In this document: piece after piece, positions 23,969 to 32,623 of the stretch | Numbering within the stretch: position 1 is the stretch's first letter | How the letters are laid out: each line of letters starts with the position of its first letter | DNA from: Curvularia sp. ZM96 | Lineage: Eukaryota > Ascomycota > Dothideomycetes > Pleosporales > Pleosporaceae | NCBI GenBank assembly: GCA_022457065.1 | Contig: JAJGBQ010000003.1 | Coordinates: 4,526,001 to 4,590,000, forward strand | Length of the DNA stretch: 64,000 bases | Direction of reading: 5' to 3' | Program-made: the position numbers and the translations under genes | The notes under the pieces: model-generated | What the model saw: the letters and a program-made list of their open reading frames with translations, nothing else | Database searches by the model: none | What the model was told of the DNA's origin: nothing

Positions 23969-24675
23969 CTAAGGATTACCACTGGGTACAGATGGAAAGC
24001 TCTTAGGGTCGTTGAGCCGTTCGCGGTTTCTCTTAGCAATCTCAGCGTTTCGTAGTTTGTCTAGTCTCATCTGATAAAAGCTCCTGTCCAACGTCAGTAC
24101 AGTGGGACTAGTGGTGTGATGTGCACGTACTTGTTGAGCTGGAATATGCGAGGGCCGAGCTCAGTCTGAGCCTTCTCTTTTGTCTTGGAGAGTTCCTTGA
24201 TCTGAAGTAGAGTTAGCACTGGAGAGGCAAGTTGTCTGCGTGTTGCAAACCTTGTCGTCTTTGGCTTTCTCGTCCTGCTTGTCTTCATCCTCTTCCTTGG
24301 CCTTAGCTTCCTTCTCTTTCTCTTTATCCTTTTCCTTATCTTTCCCTTTTCTCTTTTCTCGCTTGAGTTGCTGCTTTTGTTCGTACTCTTTTTTGACTGC
24401 TTCGATCTCGCGATCTAGCTCTTCTTGCTTCTTTTGGTCTGCAACCCTCTTGGCCTCTTCAGCTTCTGGCTGGCAGAACCCTCTATCAGTCAAGTGTCCA
24501 GCACATATGTAGAAGAAATCCTGCAGTGGCATAAGTTTCTAGGTGTTTAGCTTTCAAGGCCACAACAAACCTTATTGCTAGGCGTGATGAGGACACTGAT
24601 CGAGGGTTTGTAGCATATCCAACAAGCCTTGGCGGCGTTGTCCGCGACGCGGCGGAGGTGCCAGATATTTTCCAT
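23969..24675 (-). CDS. VFA1: Vps4-associated protein Vfa1
   Basis: Four exons (24675-24571, 24520-24251, 24201-24131, 24083-23969) encode 186 residues. The N terminus has the family's zinc-binding pattern: CWICYKPS around residues 18-25, then ICAGHLTDRGFC around 40-51. A highly charged Lys/Glu stretch (KGKDKEKDKEKEKEAKAKEE and neighbours) fills the middle. A conserved C-terminal part reads LGPRIFQLNK...FYQMRLDKLRN. Known: yeast Vfa1 binds the AAA ATPase Vps4, which disassembles ESCRT-III in endosomal sorting. Divergent from the TatD-type gene, 560 bp apart. Confidence 0.9.
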
Positions 24676-25235
24676 TAGATTCTTCAATTTATGAGTTGTC
24701 GCTTTGCACGTTGACAAGGTTACTGGAAGTGTACAGCGTAAGGTAATCCCGCCTGCAGCGTACGAGGATGTCGCTACCTACGGTACAGGCTCGTTTTCAA
24801 TCTCTTCTGATGAAGCTTGACAAGTTGCTCTGGATATCAACCACAAACAACAATGAGGTTTGGCTACAGTCATTGAACGTGTGTAGAGAGGCTCGATGGT
24901 GATAGAGTGGCTGTGCGAGAGTCGAAGACGCAGGCACTGAAACTAGGCTCAGAACGGTTTAGTCATAGACACCGCAAACAGTTGCGACCATTTCTCCTTC
25001 TTCTTCCAACAGCCTTCAGCCCATGTTTTCGAGAACTGTACGAACATCTGGTCTACAGAAAATCCTTGGAACCTCGCCTAGCCATACACAGATACGTCTA
25101 GTACACCGCAATACAAAGCTTCCGAGCAATCTTCCAAGTACGTCGTCTTAACACGCTTCCACATCTAGATTTCTCATCTAACTCTAATAAGCCAGGTCTC
25201 TGCTCTTCCCAGAAATTTCACGGCCATACCAAACC
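24676..25235. promoter_or_regulatory. Shared divergent promoter region, VFA1/TatD
   Basis: 560 bp between two divergent starts. No clear TATA element or other binding site was recognised. Confidence 0.4.
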
Positions 25236-26342
25236 ATGGCTGCGTCATCTCAATTAAAGTACATTGATGTTGGTCCGCATCCCGCTCTCCTACCCCTCCA
25301 TCTTCTAACCGTTAGCTTTAGATTGGTATCAATTTTACCGACCCAATCTTCCGGGGTGAATATCACGGTACCCAACGTCACGAGAATGACTTTGAGGACG
25401 TTATCCAACGAGCTGTTGATGCTGGTTGTAAGAAGTTCATGGTAACGGGCTCCGATCTCGAGGAATCAAAGCACGCTATCGAGATAGCAAAAGCGCATCC
25501 AGGCCTATGCTATGCGACTGTAGGCGTACACCCTTGCTCTGCAAAGCATTTTGATACGCATCCCGGTGGCCCATCTGAGCTTCTTTCCGCACTCAAAACT
25601 CTGGCCATTGAAGCCAAGGAAGCAGGCCACGCAGTTGCGTTTGGAGAAATAGGGCTCGACTACGATCGGCTTTTCCTGACGGCAAAGGAGCCACAGCTGA
25701 AGTACTTTGAAGCTCAACTAGAGATTGCTGTTGAAGTGCAGTTGCCGCTCTTCCTCCATTCACGTGCTGCGAGCGACGACTTTGAAAGGCTGTTGACTGC
25801 GAAGCTTGACCAGTTACCGAAAAGAGGTCTTGTGCACAGCTTCACTGGAACAGTGGAAGAGATGCAGCGTCTTGTAGATCTGGGCTTCGATATTGGCGTG
25901 AATGGCTGTAGCATGAAGAGTACGTGTTTCCTTCTTCCCACTGATGCGTCCTTAAAATTACTGACTGACGTTTCTGTTTAGCGGACGACAACATTGCAGT
26001 CGTAAAACAGATCCCGCTTGAGCATTTGCAGATTGAAACAGATGGGCCATGGTGTGAGATGCGGCCCAGTCACGCATCCGCCAAGTTCCTCACAGATGCT
26101 CCCCCTTTGCCGAAGGCAGTCAAGAAGGAGAAGTGGGCGAAAGGCATGATGGTAAAGGGACGAAATGAGCCAGCCACAATTCCACATGTTGCGTATGCCA
26201 TTGCCAAAATCAAGGAAATTAGCGTAGAGGAGGTTTGTGATGCGTAAGTCTTGTGGCCCTTATGTGTATGTTCGGGAACTAATGATTGTGTAGTGCTTGG
26301 AGGAATTCAATCAAGATGTTTGGGTTAGGCGAGACAGTGTAA
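25236..26342 (+). CDS. TatD-type metal-dependent deoxyribonuclease
   Basis: Four exons: 25236-25268, 25322-25919, 25982-26243, 26294-26342, giving 313 residues. Exon 1 ends at YID, and splicing yields YIDIGINFTDPIFRG, the eukaryotic TatD N terminus in which the bacterial HxH pair is replaced. Other family sites are present: GVHPC, GEIGLDYDR (metal-binding Glu), FLHSR (His), LVHSFTG (His) and ETDGPWCE (Asp). Known: TatD proteins are TIM-barrel 3'-5' exonucleases involved in DNA repair and apoptotic DNA degradation. The length is normal for TATDN1-like proteins. The stop is 138 bp from the convergent complex I gene. Confidence 0.93.
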
Positions 26343-26480
26343 TTCTAGAACGCCCCCATGCACGGGGTCGACTCGGTAGACAATATGCATATAGAAGATC
26401 GATTTGTACAGAAGGGTTGAATGCCCCCAAACTCGCAGGTATAACGATCGCCAAATAGACCACGCCGAACCAACACTGCC

Positions 26481-27321
26481 TTACTTCCTGTACCACATCC
26501 TGGTGATCTTGGTATGCCTCATCTTCTTCTGTAGCTGGAAGACACCGTACATGAGCGCCTCAGCAGTGGGCGGGCAGCCGGGCACGTAGATGTCTACGGG
26601 TACAACGCGGTCACATCCTCTTGTGACCGAATAGCTGTAGTGGTAGTATCCTCCTCCGTTTGCACAGCTGCCCATGGAAATTACCCAACGGGGGTCAGGC
26701 ATCTGGTCATAGACCTGTCGCAGCGCAGGCGCCATCTTGTTTGTGAGGGTTCCGGCTACAATCATGACATCGGACTGTCGGGGCGAGGCACGGAAAATGA
26801 TACCGAGACGATCCTGATCGTACCGTGGAGTTGACAAGTGCATCATCTCTACGGCGCAGCATGCGAGACCGAAAGTCATGGGCCAAAGCGAGCTTTGACG
26901 GGCCCAGTTAGCGACCTGGTCGAGTGTCGTCCTGTTGCCGCATGTTAGCTCACACCCTCTGCCGTGCCCATTGCCACCTATATTCAATTCCTGCAAAACT
27001 CCGAGGAGTAGTCACATACAATGCATATTGCATAGCACCCTTCTTTCCCTCCTGGCTCGGCAAGGGCACCTCAACTCGCGCGGACTTCATTGGTGGCGGT
27101 GTTCCTGGGTTGCCCGGGATGGTTGCAGGCGTCTTCATGGTCGTCGCTCTGTCGGAAGAGCTCGAGGAGAGGAACGCTACGCTTCCGGCGCGGACGGGCA
27201 TCAATGCCGTTGCGGGTTTGGCTGTCCTTCGTGTCAGTTCGGCGGCACTGGAAGCTTTTTGGGCGGGCGGCGACAAACCTCGCAGAGCCATTGAGGCAGC
27301 AGACCTTGTCGTCGAAAGCAT
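26481..27321 (-). CDS. NDUFS7: NADH:ubiquinone oxidoreductase 20-kDa subunit (PSST)
   Basis: Two exons (27321-27020 and 26931-26481) encode 250 residues. The N terminus (MLSTTRSAASMALRGL) is rich in Ser, Arg and Ala and looks like a mitochondrial presequence. The ligands of iron-sulfur cluster N2 are all visible: the tandem Cys in FGLACCAVEMMH, the Cys in GSCANGGGYY, and the Cys in YVPGCPPTAEAL. The C terminus is the usual KITRMWYRK. Known: this nuclear-encoded subunit lies in the Q module of complex I and passes electrons from N2 to ubiquinone. The start chosen is the first ATG; the frame is open further upstream without an ATG. It is divergent from TCA17. Confidence 0.96.
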
Positions 27322-27620
27322 GTTTGCGACGCACAGCAAGGAAAGGCGTGGGTGAAGGAGTGGAGAGGCGAGATGTGGGGTGGCGGTCGAGGAGTCGCGA
27401 AGTTGATCGATGAGGTAGGTAGGTGCATCAAAATGCTTGGCGGGAATCGATTAGTCGCCCATTTTGGCGCCGTCTGATAGGCCAGCCAACGAACACTCCT
27501 TCGCCATCACCCTTTCGGACTACTTCGGCCAGACTGCTCCGCATCGACGTCCAGGGTGCATGAACCGCTGCCGTAGTCCTTTGATACCGTATTGAAGATG
27601 TCAGGCCGGGTAGGAGATTG
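27322..27620. promoter_or_regulatory. Shared divergent promoter region, NDUFS7/TCA17
   Basis: 299 bp separate the two start codons, so both promoters must fit in this stretch. No obvious TATA box was seen. Confidence 0.45.
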
Positions 27621-28337
27621 ATGCGGCCAAGAGCTGGAGCGAGTGTTGACTGTCTCCAGGTTCCAGCCATTGCGTGTATTGGTGTTATCGGCAAGCACGT
27701 GAGTACTTCTCTATTCACATAATCCTGACCCGTTTTCGTACTGAACATTGCCAAAGAACAACCCACTGCACATCTCGCTATTCCCAGCCGAAGAGCGTGC
27801 CCCTCTAGAGTTCCAGTTCCTTCTCTCGTCATGTTTGGACATCTTTGAGGCTCGTTTGCCGCATAAGACTGCAGACCAGGACTTTGGTCTCCTGCAAGCG
27901 GTTGATGAACGACTAGCCATGTATGGCTGGCTCACCAATACTGGTGTTAAGTTCATCATTGTAGTGGACATGGAGGGAAAGCCAGCCAATCCCCTGGACA
28001 ACCGATCAGCGACTGCTATCGGGCTGCGAGATGCGGATATGAAACCTGTAAGATTAGCGACCAGTCTATGACCATCTATCTGACATGTGGTAGGCATTTA
28101 GAGCATTACAGACGGCCTATATAAAATTGCTCAGGAATCCGTAAGTAAAGACGAAGCCTAGTTGATGTGTGGCGAATTTTGACAGCAACATCTAGATTCT
28201 ACGACCCCGATGAGCACTCTCCGGTCACTGCAAATTCCGAACAGAGAATTGGTTCAACTCAGATAACGAGCCGCAAGTTCATCCAGGAAATCAAGAGGAT
28301 CGCAGATGCATGGGCTCCTGGTGTCACGAACATTTGA
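27621..28337 (+). CDS. TCA17: TRAPP-complex subunit Tca17/TRAPPC2L
   Basis: Four exons: 27621-27698, 27757-28047, 28094-28140, 28196-28337, giving 185 residues. It is a sedlin-type longin fold: strand IACIGVIGKHNNPLHISLF, a long helix (FLLSSCLDIFE), then YGWLTNTGVKFIIVVD, and a C-terminal AFRALQTAYIKLLRNPFYDPDE, which parallels the FRKLHNSY...NPFY end of human TRAPPC2L. Known: Tca17 stabilises the TRAPPII tethering complex at the late Golgi. The C terminus is longer than in human. The length and family fit make Tca17 more likely than Trs20. Confidence 0.88.
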
Positions 28338-28751
28338 GCAATCTTTCCTTAGGCTACTATGATACCACAATTCATTTGCGAACGTTCAGTATCCGGCAGT
28401 TTGATTGCATGTCTTTTGAAAACTAGTCCTTTTCGTTCTTCTCATCTGATGTTGCCATGTACCGGCCTCTCCATAACCAGTAAACCAGAAAATCGAAAGA
28501 AGCCCACCTACGAAGACTATCAACACTCCAACTAAGAAATAGCTGTGACAACTACAGCTACTTTTAAAAGTAGGGTGGGTTTATGGGTCGCCATTCTCCG
28601 GTTTCACCAGTTGTGGGAGAGCCGGCACTTCCCAAAAGCGTTAGCGTCGATTGCGTTCTAGTCCAATGTGAGAGCAGATCACCTCGGCCATACCACTTCG
28701 TCTTGAGGACGATGCCACATGAGTTTTACTTCCTCAAACCAATGACTACCA
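28338..28751. other. Intergenic region largely occupied by MITE copy C
   Basis: 414 bp lie between the TCA17 stop and the AFG1 start. The central 155 bp is a MITE, so the AFG1 promoter or leader has been remodelled by insertion. Confidence 0.7.
28467..28621. mobile_element. MITE copy C (155 bp, CCGGC target duplication)
   Basis: Left end CTCTCCATAACCAGTAAACC; right end ...GGTTTCACCAGTTGTGGGAGAG, an imperfect inverted repeat. The element is flanked by perfect 5-bp direct repeats CCGGC (28462-28466 and 28622-28626). It holds one internal module with the palindrome CTACTTTTAAAAGTAG. The last 36 bp nearly match copy B. An ATG inside it (28583) opens an 82-residue frame running past the AFG1 start. 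Confidence 0.9.
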
Positions 28752-31040
28752 ATGTCGTCCACCGGTGTTGCGATCACCAATCCCTTGGTGCTCTATCGCA
28801 GTCTCATTGCTACACAGAAGATCCGACCTGATCCCGCTCAGCATCGCCTCGGTATGACGTCTACCATTCTGGCATTGCCAAGCATGTACATGAACTGACC
28901 GTGATGATCAGCATTGCACTTACAGAAACTCTATGACCGCTTGATTGACTACGAACCGACTGTAGAATACTCTAAACGGCTGCAACAACTTAGTCGAGCA
29001 GTTGGTTCGGATCCGAATGCTGCTGCCCCAACAGATGCGCATGCAAATCGCTTTGGTAGGAGAGGCGTATGGACGTCGCTACTTGCCGAGAAAGAGAAGA
29101 GGGATTCCGTAGCTTTGACACGCGTTCTGACAAGCCATGATGAAGCTATGCAGCTCCAGAGCCCGAAAGGCCTCATGCTTCATGGCGAGGTTGGAACCGG
29201 AAAGTCAATGCTGATCGATTTATTTCAGGAATGCCTGCCTAATCGCAAGAAGAGGCGTTGGCATTTTAACACGTTCATGCTAGATACCATTTCCAGACTT
29301 GAGCAACTGCGAATATCGAGGTCGCTTGTAGCAGGCCCAGGAGCACTCAATGACGAGTATTCGCTGCTTCTTGTAGCACGAGATCTGATTGAGAAGTCGC
29401 CGATTCTGTTCCTAGACGAATTCCAACTCCCTGACCGCGCGGCTAGCAAGATTCTGTCAAACCTTATGACATCTTTCTTCCAACTCGGTGGTGTTCTAAT
29501 TGCAACGAGCAACCGCATGCCAGAAGAGCTTGCAAAAGCCGCAGGAATGGAGTTCTCACGGCCTGTGCATCGTCTCAGTCGACTAGGCTGGAGCATGAGT
29601 AAGCCTTCATATACGAGGAGAGACGATGGAGCGGGGCAGATGGGTGAGTTTTCCGCATTCCTCGAGGTGCTGAGGGCGAGATGCGAGATTTGGGAGATGG
29701 AAGGGAAGAAGGATTATCGAAAGTTGGAGCTGGAGGATGCAGATGCCACTTTCGAACGGAGAGACAGCGTACAAGTCCCAGCGTCTGAAAGCCTGGATGC
29801 TGTTAATTCGGCTGCGACCACGACACCTATTGGCGACACGAGTGCTGCAGAGGAGGCGACAACAGCAAAGACTGCAGCCTCTCTGCCAAAGAACTATCTC
29901 ATCCAGCCCACAACCGCAGAGACCATGATCGAGTTCGGCGAGACCTTCAATGCACTTGTCGAGCACGCAACACGCCATGAATATCCCATTCCCTGGGCCT
30001 CTGATACTCTGACCGTGTACAACCGTCCTCTTCATGTCCCAGCACAGTACAACGGCGTAGCATTCTTTACCTTTTCCGAGCTCTGCGGCGCTGTACTCGG
30101 TCCTGCAGACTACATTACGCTCGCATCCACATATCACACTTTCATCGTTACCGACGTACCCATCATGGGCTTGCTACAAAAGAGCGAAGCCAGGCGCCTC
30201 ATCACTCTACTCGACGCCATGTACGAAGCGCGCTGTAGACTGATGATCACTGCAGCCGCCGGACCCGACAAGATTTTCTTTCCCGCGCGTCCGCCTTCAT
30301 CTTCTTCATCAGGAGCAGCCGCGGACCAAGAAACCCTCGATTCGGATGCCGTGCACCCAGAAACTTACTCTGAAATCTACCAAGACCTCAACTCCCCTTT
30401 CCGACCAAACATCTCTTCATACGACACTGGTTCCAGCCGTATTAGGCTATCTGAAGACGCGCTTGAAGACGATCCCCCGAACCGGATGCGCAGAGCAGAC
30501 TCTTCGTACACGGATGAGCGACGCACCACCTTAGGACCAGATTCACCCGACTTTGCCAACATTGGTGGGCTGACGGGCGAAGACGAGAAGTTTGCCGTCA
30601 AGCGAGCCGAAAGCCGCATCTACGAAATGTGTTCTGGCAAGTGGTGGGAGCGTGCCGATACAACTTCAGACTGGTGGCGGCCGCTTCCACTTGAGAACCG
30701 CCATTGGGAATCTCAGCGCGTGGCTTCGGGTCTTGCGCCTGCGCCCGTTGCGGAACCTCTAGCGCGAAACAATGGATTGCCACCAAATACGAAGGTCTTG
30801 TCTGAGGCGGAGCGAGAGCAGGATAGACAGAGGGAGATGGAGGATATGTTTAAGCATGGGGCGAGTCCCTTTCGGGTACATCCTGATGCGCCGCCAAAGT
30901 TTAGCTGGACGCATGCCTGGGGAATGGTTAAGTGGGGGAAGAAGGCGGGCGCTTGGGGTAAAGGAGTGGAAGGGCTGGAAGAAAAGTCCAGGGAGAAGCG
31001 GAGTGGCGAGGACGGGGAGGGTAGCAAAGACACAAAGTAA
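28752..31040 (+). CDS. AFG1: AFG1/LACE1-type mitochondrial AAA ATPase
   Basis: Two exons, 28752-28851 and 28912-31040, encode 742 residues. Splicing gives LVLYRSLIATQKIRPDPAQH...LQKLYDRL, the family's usual start. Walker A is GEVGTGKS (residues 125-132) and Walker B is ILFLDEFQ (D202, E203). The arginine-bearing ATSNRMPEEL segment follows. Later core blocks are VYNRPLHVPAQYNGVAFFTFSELC and ADYITLASTYHTFIVTDVP. Known: Afg1 is a mitochondrial ATPase that helps degrade cytochrome oxidase subunits and maintain protein quality. The protein is longer than yeast Afg1 (about 500 residues), because of an insert at about residues 275-325 and a long C-terminal tail. No strong presequence is seen. Confidence 0.92.
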
Positions 31041-31160
31041 GATGAATGTTGATTGCTAAACTTGAAGATAGATAGACCGAAATAAACTTTTCCATTTTGC
31101 CTTGACTTACAATATCAAAATGCGTCTTGAAAACGCGAGCTATTCAAACCAAGGATCTAG

Positions 31161-32286
31161 TCACTGGATCTTCCCCTTGTTCACGACAAAAGCCTCGAGT
31201 GCACTAATGGCACTCCACAACCTGTTCTCTGCCTCCCTGAAGACAACGCTCCTGGGTCCGTAAAAGACCTCGTCCGCAACCTCCTCCGGGTGGCGGGGAA
31301 GACAGTGCATGAAGCTCCAGTTTTCCTTTGCGCCGCCGCGCTTGGCCAGATCCGAAGTGATTTGGAAGCCCTCGAATGCCTTGAGACGTTTTGCGGTTTC
31401 TTCTTCCTGGCCCATGGACACCCATGTGTCTGTTACGAGAATGTCTGCGTCCTTGATGGCCTCCTCGGGTGTGTTCGTCTCGAGGAGCTTTCCAGCACGG
31501 GGAGAGGTTTGCGCAGCGTGGGAGATGACGTCGCGCATGGACTGGGGGATCTCGTAGCCTTGTGGAGTTGCGACAGCCATGTCGATGCCCAGCTTCGTAG
31601 CGCCAATGGCCAAGTCAAACAGAACATTGTTCGCATCGCCTATCCATGCAATCTTCAATCCCTCGAGCCCAAGCGAGGTGGCGGATGTGGAGGGGTAGAT
31701 TTCAGCAATGGTGAGCATGTCGGCGATGATCTGGAGGGGGTGGTAGAGGTCGGAGAGGGCATTGATGACGGGCACGCTCGAGTGCTTTGCGAGGTCTGCG
31801 ACGTCGGAGTGAGGGCCTACACGGGCAACGATTGCAGCCGTCATGCTGGAGAGGACGAGCGAAGTGTCGTAGAGGGACTCGTTGACCTGGTCATCTTCAC
31901 GTCAGCGGGGCGAGCGAGAACGGAGACCATGACCGTACACCTAGCTGAATGTCGTCCTTTCCAAGGAACATGGGCGATCCACCGAATGCTGCAATTGCGC
32001 CCTCGGTGGATATCCTCGTGCGCGTGCTCCGTTTGCTGAAGGTCATGGCAACCGTGCGGCCGGCCAATGCCCCGCGCATAGCCTGGGGGACCTCTCCTGT
32101 TTGCTTGATTGCAGTCTTGTGGCGCTGTGCATTTTGAACCAGCGCGGTCAGCTCTGGGGTAGTGAGGTCTGCTATGGAGAGGAGATGTCGGGGCGCAAAG
32201 GGCGAGGTCGAAGGTGTAGCGGGCGAGGTGGAGTAGCAGCGGCGCAAGCTCCGCAGAGCCGCAGTCGAGGGGCGGAAGGCAGGCAT
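31161..32286 (-). CDS. argB: Ornithine carbamoyltransferase, mitochondrial
   Basis: Two exons (32286-31939 and 31886-31161) encode 357 residues. It makes citrulline from ornithine and carbamoyl phosphate in arginine synthesis. The N terminus (MPAFRPSTAALRSLRRCYST) is an arginine-rich mitochondrial presequence. The carbamoyl-phosphate site SKRSTRTR is at residues 84-91. HPLQIIADMLTI follows, then the ornithine loop as HCLPRHPEEV. Splicing restores the conserved IQLGVNESLYDTS. All catalytic motifs are intact. The 3' end lies 120 bp from the convergent AFG1 gene, so transcripts may overlap. A Gcn4/Cpc1-like core lies 74 bp upstream of the start. Confidence 0.96.
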
Positions 32287-32623
32287 TCTGGGTCAATTGA
32301 AGAATCTGGAGCCAGAAGAGACGAGCTGGAAGGGTTTTGAGCCCGCAGCAGCCGCGTAAGAGTCACAGGGCGTGTGTCCTTGCAACAAAAGAATGTTTGA
32401 TGGCGCTAAGCGTGTGACGCATGGCAGCGGGACCGCACGCAATCCGGGGGTCGGAGCGGGCGGGCTAGCGGCGCCGCGGCAGGCACAGACACAGGCACAC
32501 GTCGCTCCGCAGTGGCTGAGTGCATGACGAGACGATGAACGCCAGCCAGCCTCGGGCCCTGCACTTGCATTCCCTCGCCCACTCTTGGTCACCATCCCTC
32601 CTCTCCTCCACCCTCAGCACGCC
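32287..32623. promoter_or_regulatory. Shared divergent promoter region, argB/vacuolar protein
   Basis: 337 bp of GC-rich sequence separates two divergent starts. It contains the TGACTC core listed separately. Confidence 0.45.
32360..32365 (-). promoter_or_regulatory. Possible Gcn4/Cpc1 (CpcA) core, TGACTC
   Basis: Read in the argB direction the sequence is GTGACTCTT, 74 bp before the start codon. Known: amino-acid biosynthetic genes in fungi are activated by Gcn4-type bZIP proteins at TGACTCA. This copy has T instead of A in the last position, so it may be weak. The site is inferred from sequence and position only. Confidence 0.35.

Noticed and set aside
29607..30137. 176-codon minus-strand frame within AFG1
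   Set aside because: Shadow of the AFG1 coding strand; no protein-like features.
31290..32039. 249-codon open frame on the plus strand
   Set aside because: It is exactly antisense to the ornithine carbamoyltransferase gene, whose conserved motifs explain the sequence.
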